Shown here: piece by piece, positions 18,251 to 27,123 of the stretch
Layout of the letters: each line of letters begins with the position of its first letter
How positions within the stretch are numbered: the stretch's first letter is position 1
From: Planctomycetaceae bacterium
Lineage (GTDB): Bacteria; Planctomycetota; Planctomycetia; Planctomycetales; Planctomycetaceae
Assembly: GCA_014762625.1 (NCBI GenBank)
Contig: JABURQ010000027.1
Location: 1-46,382, forward strand
Direction of reading: 5' to 3'
DNA length: 46,382 nucleotides
Translations under genes and position numbers: made by a program
Notes under the pieces: model-generated
Databases searched by the model: none
The model's input: the letters and a program-made list of their open reading frames with translations, nothing else
Told to the model about the DNA's origin: nothing

Positions 18251-19249
18251 TCAGCCCTCACTTTCCGCTGGCACTGAGGCTTCCGGGACGACATCTTCGG
18301 CCGATTCCCGCGCGAAAGTCATGAAAGCTTCTTCAAGATCGGTTTGTAGTTCCCGAAACTGAGTTACCTGAATTCCAGAGGCGACTAACGTCGCCAGCAG
18401 TTCCCCCAGTTCGGCTTCCGACTTTAATGTGCGACACCGAACGAGTCGTTCGGTGGGTGCGGGAACCACTTCGGCCTCTTCTTCCATATGCCGACGGATG
18501 ACCTCCGCCGCCTGGGAAACATCGGCTTCCGAACTGAGCTGCACCTCCATCGTACGACGTGGGGAAATCTGCCGACTGATTTCAGCAACATTTCCGCAAG
18601 CCCGCAATCTTCCTTGTGCCAGGATCGCAATACGATGACAGATCCGCGAGAGCTCCGGCAATATGTGGCTCGTGACCAGCAGAGTCTTCCCGGCATCCGC
18701 GAGCTTCAAGAGCAGTTCCCGCATCTCGATCCGGGCCAGAGGATCGAGGCCGTTTGCCGGTTCGTCGAGAATCAAGACCTGCGGATCGTGCAACAGGGTG
18801 CGCGTAATTCCCAGTCGTTGCGACATCCCGTGACTCAACGAATCAACGAGCATATCACGCATATAGGTGGTGCCGCTCATTTCCATCACTTCTTCGATGC
18901 GACGGCGACGGTCGCGTCGCTTCAACCCGAAGGCGGCCCCAAAAAAGTCGAGGTATTCCAACACCCGCATATTTTCATAGGAACCAAACTTGTCGGGCAT
19001 GTAGCCCACCATTCGCTTAATCTTCTTGGCATTCCGGACGCAATCAACCCCCGCCACATGCGCCGTACCGCTCGTCGGGCGTGCCAGACCGACCAGGATC
19101 TTAATCGTGGTGGTTTTTCCGGCCCCGTTCGGTCCGATCAAACCGAGAATCTGACCGGAAGGAATCGACAAGTCGAGCGAGTCAAGCGCGACTTTGTCGC
19201 CGTATTTTTTGGTCAATCCCTGAATCGAGATGAGTTCGTTCGTCGTCAC
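18251..19249 (-). CDS. ABC transporter ATP-binding protein
   Basis: 332 residues. Walker A GPNGAGKTT at 39-47, the signature motif LSHGMSQRL, Walker B VLILDEPANGLDP and the switch-His segment LLVTSHILPEL are all intact. The first 220 residues are a standard ABC-2 type nucleotide-binding domain; the last about 100 are a C-terminal extension (DUF4162-like) common in CcmA/GldA-type ATPases. It powers the permease encoded one base downstream. The gene before it, 65 bases upstream, encodes a GldG-like protein, so the trio resembles the GldA-GldF-GldG arrangement, though gliding itself is not implied. Confidence 0.95.
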   Translation of the reverse strand: MTTNELISIQGLTKKYGDKVALDSLDLSIPSGQILGLIGPNGAGKTTTIKILVGLARPTSGTAHVAGVDCVRNAKKIKRMVGYMPDKFGSYENMRVLEYLDFFGAAFGLKRRDRRRRIEEVMEMSGTTYMRDMLVDSLSHGMSQRLGITRTLLHDPQVLILDEPANGLDPLARIEMRELLLKLADAGKTLLVTSHILPELSRICHRIAILAQGRLRACGNVAEISRQISPRRTMEVQLSSEADVSQAAEVIRRHMEEEAEVVPAPTERLVRCRTLKSEAELGELLATLVASGIQVTQFRELQTDLEEAFMTFARESAEDVVPEASVPAESEG

Positions 19250-19314
19250 AATTAGTTTTCCATCAGTCTAAGGTGTGCGTCATTGCTGAAACGGAAGAGA
19301 CTTTCGACTCTCGT

Positions 19315-21834
19315 TCACGGCTCCGGCTTGAGGGTGGTCGCCTGGAGGGAGAGATCGAACGATTCAATACGCCAGTCAGAGCGCGGCTCCTGCTCCTCGG
19401 ATGTCGTTTGATCAAAAGTTCCTTCGCCAGCAGAGAGATACAGTAACAACCGTCCGTCAGCGGATACCATCAAGTTGTCATTTTGATCAAATGTTGCGGA
19501 AAGTTGGCCGACCGGTTTTTCCCATTTTCGGAGACTGACCCTTCGCTCACCATCCCACACCCAGAGTTCCAGTTGACCAACCGGTCCCGTCACCGCAATC
19601 TGTACGTCAACCTGCTCCAGCGAGAGGGGCAACAAAACCTCTGGGATTTCAAATCCAAGCCACGTCGAAGAGGTGTACTTCTTTTCGAGCCATTCCTGTT
19701 TCTTTCGATTGTAGAGTCCTGCTGGTCGCTTGCCGTCGGGACCAGTCACTTCCCGATACGGGAGCAGAGGCCCGGGTATCGTGATTCGTGAGTTGGCCGG
19801 TGGACGTTGCAGTTCAATCGGAACAGCCACAAGTGCTTCCCCTTCACGCTGATAGTTGTCATCAACGTTCAGATCGATCTCCCAGGGACGCGTCCAAAAG
19901 AGCAGGTGTGGTTGCCGGGAATTCCAGAGTCTCTCCGAGCCGTCCAACAGTTGCGACAGGATGGCCACACGCCGTCGCTGTTCATCTCCGAGCAGATTCG
20001 CGTTCAAAAATTCATTGTCACTCAACGTGTCGTTTTCCAACGCTGTCCATTGGCCGCGTTCCATAAACTGCACACCGATACGCCCTTGAGTGTAATCGAT
20101 GATGGCATCTTCCGGCGTCAGTCCTTCCGGAAGTGATAATGTTCCCGTCACTCCTTCAGCATTGAGGGTCGCCACTGCCTCGACTCGTTCTCCGATTTCA
20201 GTCGACTCGAATTCCGCCGTATGGAGACCCGGCTGAGTAGTCAGATTTTCCCAACTCCAATGAAGGTCATCGTCGTAAGTCAGAATTCGGATCCCATGAC
20301 GGAACCCCTCCAGATCGAGTTGCATCCGAGAATTCTCATTGCCTGACAATGAAAGGGGCGATGCTTCGGTCGCGTAAAAACCGACGACTCCATCAATAGC
20401 GACGTCCCGTGTCCCTGAAATCGGGGTCACAAGTTGCGAAACGACTGCGGTTGGCGGAACATCCCAACCCGCGGGACGCATGCCGAGCAAAGTACCGGCG
20501 GCCAGGAGAGCCAACACCGGACCACAGGCCCCAAACCAGACCAGTCGACCACTCTTCCCCAGCCAAAACGCCAGACCGACCGAAAGCAGTGCATATCCCA
20601 TCAAGATCCCGATTACACGCGATCGAGGCGGTACCTGAAAGCCGATCGAGCCTTCCACCTGCTCGGTCAACACGGGTTCCAGCCGGATCTTCTTCTCTTC
20701 AACCGTCAAGAATCGTGAGAAAATGTCGTCGAGCGCTGGAAAAGAAACGACTTGGCGTTCCCAATCGGTTTCGTAGTTTCTTTGAGAGTTTGATGGCTGC
20801 CTCGGACGCCCCCAACCGTTCAGCCCCAAAGTAGTAACCAGAAGCTCCCCCTGACCGTAATCAATGGTGAAGGCGGCCGGCCAGCCGTCGACAGAAAACA
20901 AAACGTCCACATTGTCAATCAACAACCGCGTCATCTCGACCGGTGTCTCGTACTCTTGTGTGGAGTGAACATTATTCTTTGCATCGACGAGAGTAATATT
21001 CGTCAATTCGACCCGTTCGAGTTCCTGGCCCTGAAACCGGTCTTCGAGAATCAACTCCAGGATCTTCGAATCGACCCGATCGAGCATGACCCAAAGATGC
21101 CCGCCTCCGAACATCCATCTCCGCAAGGCGGTCTGAGTCTGGGGAGAATTCAAAGGTTCGTTGTTCGCTAGGACAATTTGATCGAGTGACTGCAATCCCG
21201 TATCACCCACATTCGCAAAATCGGGTGAGAGTGTTTTCCAGTTTCTGCGAATTCCCCGTTTGAAACGTCCAGTGAGTAGAAATTCGAGAGCGCCAACGTT
21301 CAGACTTTCCACAACCTCCGTGTCGAGGTACTCGGTTTGAGGAAAGGAGTGGATGATTCCGACGCTCGGCTCGTTCGTTTCGTACTGAAGCGTGCGATCC
21401 AATTGCATCGATCCAAATCGATCGGGAATGAGCCCCGTCGAGTCTCCCAACGAACGGACCAGAACGTGATAGGAATAGGCACGATCAACGATATGTTTGG
21501 TGTCGGGCACGAGCACCGGCAGCCAAGTGCGAATATGAGTCAGGGGAGGAATCTGAACCCGCCGGCTGTACTGCAATCGCGAATCAATATCAAAATAGAG
21601 GGCGACCTGTAAATCGACGGCTCGCTCGTAGGGGTTGGAGAGTGACAATCGCAACAGGTTCCAGCGATTGCCGACGATGGGAAGTTCCGGAGTAACCGAC
21701 TTCACAAAGTCCCCTGCGAATAATTCCGTACCGTCCGTCGCTTGGGCTTCCACCGATCCCCTGGTTCCAGCCAGAAGTAGCAGTATTCCCAGGACCACCC
21801 GAACGCTGGTGTAGTAAGAAGTCACTTGTTGCAA
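19315..21834 (-). CDS. Large exported/membrane protein, GldG/DUF4350-like
   Basis: About 839 residues if it starts at TTG 21832-21834, which has AGGA seven bases upstream and leads directly into a signal-like stretch (TSYYTSVRVVLGILLLLAGT). GTG codons at 21825 and 21912 are alternatives. Residues about 40-330 are an exported beta-rich domain, then a segment with a glutamine-amidotransferase-like look (LDQIVLANNEPLNSP then LRRWMFGGGHLWVMLDR), as in DUF4350/GldG-type accessory proteins. Two or three membrane spans follow (VIGILMGYALLSVGLAFWLG and VWFGACGPVLALLAAGTLLG). The C-terminal third is a second soluble beta-rich region. It lies 65 bases before the ABC ATPase gene and is probably its accessory subunit. 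Confidence 0.75.
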   Translation of the reverse strand: MQQVTSYYTSVRVVLGILLLLAGTRGSVEAQATDGTELFAGDFVKSVTPELPIVGNRWNLLRLSLSNPYERAVDLQVALYFDIDSRLQYSRRVQIPPLTHIRTWLPVLVPDTKHIVDRAYSYHVLVRSLGDSTGLIPDRFGSMQLDRTLQYETNEPSVGIIHSFPQTEYLDTEVVESLNVGALEFLLTGRFKRGIRRNWKTLSPDFANVGDTGLQSLDQIVLANNEPLNSPQTQTALRRWMFGGGHLWVMLDRVDSKILELILEDRFQGQELERVELTNITLVDAKNNVHSTQEYETPVEMTRLLIDNVDVLFSVDGWPAAFTIDYGQGELLVTTLGLNGWGRPRQPSNSQRNYETDWERQVVSFPALDDIFSRFLTVEEKKIRLEPVLTEQVEGSIGFQVPPRSRVIGILMGYALLSVGLAFWLGKSGRLVWFGACGPVLALLAAGTLLGMRPAGWDVPPTAVVSQLVTPISGTRDVAIDGVVGFYATEASPLSLSGNENSRMQLDLEGFRHGIRILTYDDDLHWSWENLTTQPGLHTAEFESTEIGERVEAVATLNAEGVTGTLSLPEGLTPEDAIIDYTQGRIGVQFMERGQWTALENDTLSDNEFLNANLLGDEQRRRVAILSQLLDGSERLWNSRQPHLLFWTRPWEIDLNVDDNYQREGEALVAVPIELQRPPANSRITIPGPLLPYREVTGPDGKRPAGLYNRKKQEWLEKKYTSSTWLGFEIPEVLLPLSLEQVDVQIAVTGPVGQLELWVWDGERRVSLRKWEKPVGQLSATFDQNDNLMVSADGRLLLYLSAGEGTFDQTTSEEQEPRSDWRIESFDLSLQATTLKPEP

Positions 21835-21984
21835 CGATTTGTCCTGTTGGTTCCGTGAATGGGCTGCGATCAGACTGACACTATGATGGATCGTCCCCAC
21901 AGATTCAGCCACAAATTTTGAAAATATCGAACATCCCGGAATTCATCCGTCAAGAATCATCACAGCCTGGTCAGCACACGCGTT

Positions 21985-22875
21985 CTAACGCGATAAGTCC
22001 CACAAACGCAGGGAGCGATCGAATGATGCCGAGGCCAGACGTTTGTCGTCGGGGGAGAAGGCAAGATCGTAAATGGTGTTGCGATGACCGGAGAGAACCG
22101 ACTCCGTGTCTCCCGATTGGACGTTCCACAAGCGGATCGTGGAATCGGAACTCCCGGAGGCGAGCAGCGATCCGTCCGTCGAATAAATCAACGACTTAAC
22201 CGTCCCGGTGTGGCCGGCGAATTCCCCACGGAGCGTGGCGGTTTCGAGATTCCAGAGACGGATCACCCGGTCGTCATCACCAGCGGCGATCGTTTTCCCA
22301 TCCGGAGAAAAGATGAGCGACCAGATCGGTGACGAATGCGGACCGAGTTGCTGAATTTCTTTCCGTTGCTCGATGTCCCACAACCGAATCACCTGATCGT
22401 GACCTGCCGAGGCGATCAATTTCCCATCTGGAGAGATCGCGACACTATCGACGAAATCACTGTGACCGCTGAGCAGGGCGAGTTGAGAACGATTCGCCAA
22501 ATCCCACACAATCAGGTCTTTATCCTGGGAACCGGAAACAGCCAAGGCTCCATCATTACTGACCGCCATGCAGGTGAGATAAGCCTGATGCCCGGAGAGT
22601 GTGGAAAGCAATTCCCCCGACTTGACGTCCCAGAGGCGGAGAGTTTTATCGAGCGAAGCGGAAAGCAATGTCTCGTCTCCGGGAAGATACGCCAGGGAAC
22701 AGACCGCTTCCCGGTGCCCTTTGAGTTGAGAAATTTCCGTCCCTTCTTTGAGCGACCACAGCTTAATCGTTTTATCGAGGCTCCCCGACGCCAGTTGTGC
22801 ACCGGAATTTGAGAAGGCAACGGAATAGACGGCATTGTTGTGTCGGAATGTCTGGAGAGATGTGGCGGTTCGCAT
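21985..22875 (-). CDS. WD40 repeat protein, seven-bladed propeller
   Basis: 296 residues made of seven WD40 repeats, for example LASGSLDKTIKLWSL, LLSASLDKTLRLWDV, AVSGSQDKDLIVWDL, IASAGHDQVIRLWDI, IAAGDDDRVIRLWNL, LASGSSDSTIRLWNV and LASASFDRSLRLWDL, each preceded by a GH dipeptide motif. This gives one closed seven-bladed beta-propeller with no extra domain and no signal peptide. Such propellers are protein-interaction platforms. The start is 9 bases after the stop of the DUF1501 gene, so they are one transcription unit. An inverted repeat CGCGTT-CT-AACGCG (about 21978-21991) lies across the stop. Confidence 0.93.
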   Translation of the reverse strand: MRTATSLQTFRHNNAVYSVAFSNSGAQLASGSLDKTIKLWSLKEGTEISQLKGHREAVCSLAYLPGDETLLSASLDKTLRLWDVKSGELLSTLSGHQAYLTCMAVSNDGALAVSGSQDKDLIVWDLANRSQLALLSGHSDFVDSVAISPDGKLIASAGHDQVIRLWDIEQRKEIQQLGPHSSPIWSLIFSPDGKTIAAGDDDRVIRLWNLETATLRGEFAGHTGTVKSLIYSTDGSLLASGSSDSTIRLWNVQSGDTESVLSGHRNTIYDLAFSPDDKRLASASFDRSLRLWDLSR

Positions 22876-22884
22876 CGGATCTCC

Positions 22885-24243
22885 TCAGATCAATTCAGGC
22901 AGAGGTTGATACTGGGAATGATCGACCAAATAACGAGGCCGACCGGAATAATCACGAATCGTGGCTTGATCGACGTTTAACCCGAGAGAGTGATACAGAG
23001 TCGCGAACACCTCCTGAAAGTGAACCGGTCTTTTGGTGGCGAACTCGGCCCGTTCGTTGGTTTCCCCGATGACTTGCCCCGTTCGCAATCCACCTCCCGC
23101 CAGCATTGCACACCCGACACGAGGCCAGTGATCGCGGCCTCCTTTTTTATTGATTTTAGGAGTCCGACCAAATTCCCCCCACACAACCACCGAGACATCC
23201 TGATCCAGACCTCTTTCTGAGAGATCATCGAGCAATGCAGAGAGTGCCTGGTCCAAAGCCGGCAAATGATCGCGGGCATTATCGAAGTTTGTCCCGTGCG
23301 GCTGACCGTGCCAGTCCCAACGACCGAACGACAATGTCACCACGCGAACACCCGCTTCCACCAATCGTCGGGCAATCAGAAAGTCTTCGTTCCTTAACCA
23401 GCCGGCATCCCCATACCCGGCCGGTTCCTTCGAGCCGTAGCCGTACCGTTCCCGGATCTCGGTCGGCTCACTCTCCACATCGAGAGCGGCGGCCAGACGC
23501 CCCGATAGCAGGATATCGAACGCCTGTTGATAGAACGAATCCATGCCGTCAATCACATCCGTGGTATCGAGTTCCGCTTTGAGCCTGTCAATTTGTTTGA
23601 GTAGCGATCGGCGACCCTGCAAATGTCCCTGCGATATTGATTCGAGGGTCAAGCCCTGTGATCCACTCGCGTTGGGAGAAAAAGGTGTATGCCGCATTCC
23701 CGCGTATCCGGGTTGGCCCGGATCGCTCCAGGCCTGTCCCCCGATTCGGGGTTGTAACGCCACACAGGCGGGGAACTCGGAATTCACCGGTCCCTGCAAA
23801 TAGGATACGGCAGAACCGAAACAGGGCCAACCTCCGGTTGGCTGATTCTGTGTCGGATAGCCGTGCAGACATTGGAAGGCGGAGTGGCGACCTTCCGAAC
23901 CGACGAGCGAACGAATGATTGCAAGTTGATCCATACGTTTGGCGAGACGTGGCAGATGTTCGCAGATATCGATACCGGGGACGTTGGTCGAAATGGGAGA
24001 GAACTCGCCGCGATACTCTACCGGTGCTTTCGGCTTCAGGTCCACCATGTCCTGATGTGGCGGCCCTCCCGTCAGAAAGACCATAATCACCGACTTATGA
24101 GAGCTTCCGATCCCCTGACCCGCTTCGGCTTCAATGAGCTTCGGTAAGCTGAGCCCTCCCATCGCCAAACTGCCGAGTGACAGGAAAGAACGACGCGAAA
24201 ATCCATCACAGTGCGAGAATGGCGAACCACTGAAAGAAAGCAT
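22885..24243 (-). CDS. DUF1501 family protein, second copy
   Basis: 452 residues. The N-terminus FSRRSFLSLGSLAMGGLSL is a twin-arginine-type signal. DUF1501 landmarks: SVIMVFLTGGPPHQDMVDLKP, the VGSEGRHSAFQCLHGYPT and WPCFGSAVSYLQG region, VVTLSFGRWDWHGQPHGTNFD, and the late VVVWGEFGRTPKINKKGGRDHWP block with the conserved GRTP and RDHW residues. Unlike the copy at 10304-11707 it has no cytochrome-bearing PSD1 partner next to it; instead a WD40 gene follows 9 bases downstream. The two copies are clearly different in sequence, so this is not a recent duplication. Confidence 0.93.
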   Translation of the reverse strand: MLSFSGSPFSHCDGFSRRSFLSLGSLAMGGLSLPKLIEAEAGQGIGSSHKSVIMVFLTGGPPHQDMVDLKPKAPVEYRGEFSPISTNVPGIDICEHLPRLAKRMDQLAIIRSLVGSEGRHSAFQCLHGYPTQNQPTGGWPCFGSAVSYLQGPVNSEFPACVALQPRIGGQAWSDPGQPGYAGMRHTPFSPNASGSQGLTLESISQGHLQGRRSLLKQIDRLKAELDTTDVIDGMDSFYQQAFDILLSGRLAAALDVESEPTEIRERYGYGSKEPAGYGDAGWLRNEDFLIARRLVEAGVRVVTLSFGRWDWHGQPHGTNFDNARDHLPALDQALSALLDDLSERGLDQDVSVVVWGEFGRTPKINKKGGRDHWPRVGCAMLAGGGLRTGQVIGETNERAEFATKRPVHFQEVFATLYHSLGLNVDQATIRDYSGRPRYLVDHSQYQPLPELI

Positions 24244-24674
24244 GAACTCAACCTTGATCGACAGGAGCCTCTGCGCTATCGCATCAATGTATCACAATAT
24301 GTTCGCGGTTCCAAAAGTTTTCAGGAAAAGAGACGATGCCTTTTGTCGATTTTTGATCCTAATTCCTGAATCGCTAGTCCAGTCGAATCATGGACTACGT
24401 ATTGCGGGGGGACGCGTTTAATCGGTAATTACAGTCACATTCTCATAAAGCTGCTCGACTGAGGCGAGCAAACATCCGTCTGTTTCAGGTGAGGACCATG
24501 TTTCCCCACTCCAGTTTGCAAGAATGAAGACTTGAGAACAGCCTGCTCAACTCGGCCTGGGAAGCAGCACTTAGCCCGTGAGAGGTTTCCAAGTTCGGGT
24601 TGGCACAGCGGTGGTCGAAGAAAGCCCCCAGAAAGCTCTATCAATGCAAGGAGCCGTTGACAGCCTATTGGTAG
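24244..24674. other. Non-coding stretch between DUF1501 and the sulfatase-like gene
   Basis: 431 bases without a credible gene. It contains the upstream region of the minus-strand DUF1501 gene. Some scattered Cys/Leu-type short frames have no support. The string AACAGCCTGCT near 24540 recalls the end of the 2568-2746 element, but nothing around it matches. Confidence 0.55.
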
Positions 24675-26069
24675 CTAACGACCTGGCTTTTGCTGAATCA
24701 GTTTCTTGAGAACCTCGGGGTGGTCCTGTGCCACATTTGTCACTTCACGAGGGTCGTTCTTGAGATCAAACAGTTGGATATTGGGATCGCCGGGACGAAT
24801 CACTCCTTTCCATGTCCTCCACCTTGCTGCTTGAACAGCGTCACCAGTCGCAGTCGGAACGCTCCAGTAAAGGACTCTCTCATCGAGGGATTTGTTTGAG
24901 AACCGCGTCCCCGCGAGAGAGTGCCCCAAAGTTCCTCTGTAATATCGACGATCTCTGACGATCGATGTCAGCGTTGCCGTCACGTCCCATGCGCCGGTAA
25001 GGACTGACGCCTCATGTTTACCGGGGAAAGCGCGAGGACCATTGATGATCGAGGGGACTACCATGTGAATGTTTTTCAAAGAGTTGACCGTCTCGTCCAC
25101 ATCGTTTCTCTCGGGGGTAGTAGTCGAAGTCTCTCCCAGTAACCAAATCATCGTATGTTCTCTCAGTGCAAGATGGTCCAGCCGATTAAGAAGACGGCTG
25201 ATTTCTGCATCGAGCATCTCAATCTCACTCGTCACTTCAGGAAAGTTCAGTGCATGATATCGGAGGATCCAGCCAAACGGTCGCTGCGAATCTCGACGCT
25301 CCAACGCCGCGAGTGCTTGCGCCGTAGTCAAGCTCCAGGCGTTGATGGAAGCTTCCTCAGTCTGGTTCCACTCCTGGATCCGCCCATTGACGTTGATTGA
25401 CTTAGGGTAGGCGATGCTGGGATGAGAGTTGTCAGTCCACCCCACGAACAGGTCGCAATAGCATTCCAGCGGGTCCGTATTAGGAAGAGGCCAATTTCCG
25501 AAAAAACCGGTTTCATAACCCGCATGCCAAAGATGTGAACTAAGAGTGAGTTTCGTAAAACTGAGAACGGGCTCCCCTTCCTTGTCTCTGGAGATTTCGC
25601 CTGCGTGCCGTCCTGTCATCAGGCACCAGAAGGCATCTTGGTCTAGGGGACTTCCGGAAAGAAACTGTGAAAATTGGAGCCCCGACGCGGCAAGTTGATC
25701 AATAGCGGGAGTTTTTCCCGATTCTGATCCATAGCAGCCGAGTTGTTGACACGAGAGGTTATCCACCAGAATTAACACCACATTAGGCATCGTCGCCAAT
25801 CGAGGAGGTCGGCGATTGACATTCTTGATCGCCTTTGCATTGGATTGTTTGATGCGCGTGAGAAGCTCATCGGACTCAAGGAGGATCTGATGCAGTTCAT
25901 CGACATCTTCCGCATTGTCAAACTCACTCTGCTCAATAAGTTCCTGGTAAGCACGAATGAGAGAATTTCGGGCCTTGGGCTCACTTTGGGCATGCAGCTC
26001 ATAAGCCTGAGAGAATCCTGTCAGCCAACAAATCAAGAGGATGACACAACAGCGGTGTGGATGAATCAC
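24675..26069 (-). CDS. Sulfatase-fold protein with degenerate active site
   Basis: 464 residues with a signal peptide (first about 28 residues). The sulfatase frame is clear: NVVLILVDNLSCQQLGCYGSESGKTPAIDQLAASG, LMTGRHAG, and the C-terminal YWSVPTATG... LFDLKNDPREVTNVAQDHPE. But the key residues are changed: where sulfatases have C/S-x-P-x-R before the TGR (the formylglycine site), this protein has D143-Q-D-A-F147; the metal-binding DD after the first strand is D103-N104; and the late D-N-G metal motif is replaced by LLGETST. A formylglycine cannot form. The fold may now bind, not cut, sulfated sugar. It also has an unusual helical N-terminal region (residues 30-90). It diverges from the Cys-rich gene at 26321. 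Confidence 0.85.
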   Translation of the reverse strand: MIHPHRCCVILLICWLTGFSQAYELHAQSEPKARNSLIRAYQELIEQSEFDNAEDVDELHQILLESDELLTRIKQSNAKAIKNVNRRPPRLATMPNVVLILVDNLSCQQLGCYGSESGKTPAIDQLAASGLQFSQFLSGSPLDQDAFWCLMTGRHAGEISRDKEGEPVLSFTKLTLSSHLWHAGYETGFFGNWPLPNTDPLECYCDLFVGWTDNSHPSIAYPKSINVNGRIQEWNQTEEASINAWSLTTAQALAALERRDSQRPFGWILRYHALNFPEVTSEIEMLDAEISRLLNRLDHLALREHTMIWLLGETSTTTPERNDVDETVNSLKNIHMVVPSIINGPRAFPGKHEASVLTGAWDVTATLTSIVRDRRYYRGTLGHSLAGTRFSNKSLDERVLYWSVPTATGDAVQAARWRTWKGVIRPGDPNIQLFDLKNDPREVTNVAQDHPEVLKKLIQQKPGR

Positions 26070-26320
26070 GACGTTGTTTCCTTACAGAACCAATTTAAAG
26101 TGACAAAGCTTCTTTGCAACTACAGTGCCATTCACACCACATTCGTCGAAAATATCACGTCGCTCTGCGAAACCTACCTCCTGGAATCTGGTGAAACTCA
26201 TCATGTAATTTAGGTAAACCTGGAGGGAAATGATCGCCGTTGTATTTTAGTTGGTTTTGAATCGTCTACACTCCGAAAAGACTGAAATACGTCTCCTTAG
26301 TTCTATTGATGATGGTGAGC

Positions 26321-26962
26321 ATGATGAATATCAAACCAACCGCGACTGCGATCGGTTTCGTACTTTGCCTGAGCGTGGTGGGGAGTCTTCATGCGGAACT
26401 AATGGGGGAGCCCGTTCCTCTTCCGGGCGCTGGAACCACTGGTCCGGTCATGGATTACGGGAATGAAATTCCCATATTCACAGAAACTCAAAACTTCTAC
26501 GCGGAAATCACTTGCTGCCCGGAAGCCGTGGAAGAATGCTGTACGGCAACAACACCTGCTTGCCAATCCAGCTGCGATACCTGCCCCAATCACTGTCATG
26601 AAAAAGAGTGCGACAATGGGTGGTGCTCATTTTGCTGTTGTCACCAGTTGTGTTGCAAGATTTGCCCTCAATCATGTGGGGTCCGATTTTATCCCGACAT
26701 GCCTTCTCATGTACCGTATTATCCAGTCAACAATGGCTATTACTACTTCCGTCCTTACAATTACTTCCACGTTACTCGTCAGCGGGAAGAGGCCGTTCAG
26801 ATGGGGCTGAATTACAATGCCCCCTATTCTCGAGCCCCGTTTGAGGAGATTTATCGAGAAATGGAAAGTTCCTACGATTTTCCCAACGAGGAATCTGAAG
26901 CTGTTTACCACCAGCGAGTGCAGGAACTTCCAAACCTACAGGACATTTTAAAAATGCAGTAA
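26321..26962 (+). CDS. Secreted cysteine-rich protein
   Basis: About 213 residues from the ATG at 26321 (other ATG codons at 26309, 26312 and 26324; the true one is uncertain). A signal peptide is clear (MMNIKPTATAIGFVLCLSVVGSLHA). After a short linker comes a block of about 58 residues with 17 cysteines, several in CC and CCC runs (ITCCPEAVEECC, SSCDTCPNHCHEKEC, SFCCCHQLCCKICPQSC), then a Tyr/Pro-rich segment (YYPVNNGYYYFRPYNYF) and an acidic helical end. The block could bind metal or form dense disulfides on the outside; there is no named family I recognise. A terminator follows at 26994. Confidence 0.8.
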   Translation: MMNIKPTATAIGFVLCLSVVGSLHAELMGEPVPLPGAGTTGPVMDYGNEIPIFTETQNFYAEITCCPEAVEECCTATTPACQSSCDTCPNHCHEKECDNGWCSFCCCHQLCCKICPQSCGVRFYPDMPSHVPYYPVNNGYYYFRPYNYFHVTRQREEAVQMGLNYNAPYSRAPFEEIYREMESSYDFPNEESEAVYHQRVQELPNLQDILKMQ

Positions 26963-26993
26963 CTATCAAATTGAGAAGTTTGATAACTTTTTG

Positions 26994-27022
26994 AAGTCGG
27001 CCAGCATATGGCCGACTTTTTT
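26994..27022 (+). terminator. Intrinsic terminator after the Cys-rich gene
   Basis: Perfect 9-bp stem AAGTCGGCC (26994-27002) with GGCCGACTT (27010-27018), a seven-base loop, then six T in a row from 27017. Confidence 0.92.
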
Positions 27023-27123
27023 GATGCGCGGTGTTTCCAGGAGTTTACAAAATGGAGGGTTAGCAGGGTTGGTATCGATTTTGCACTGCATTCGAGCTCA
27101 CATTCCTCTTTGTGAGCTGATGC

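Noticed and set aside
18488-19255. Forward 255-residue frame
   Set aside because: Antisense to the ABC ATPase gene.
24601-24616. TGGCACAGCGG, a possible sigma-54 -24 box
   Set aside because: No GC at the -12 position (GT there), and no gene start downstream in that direction.
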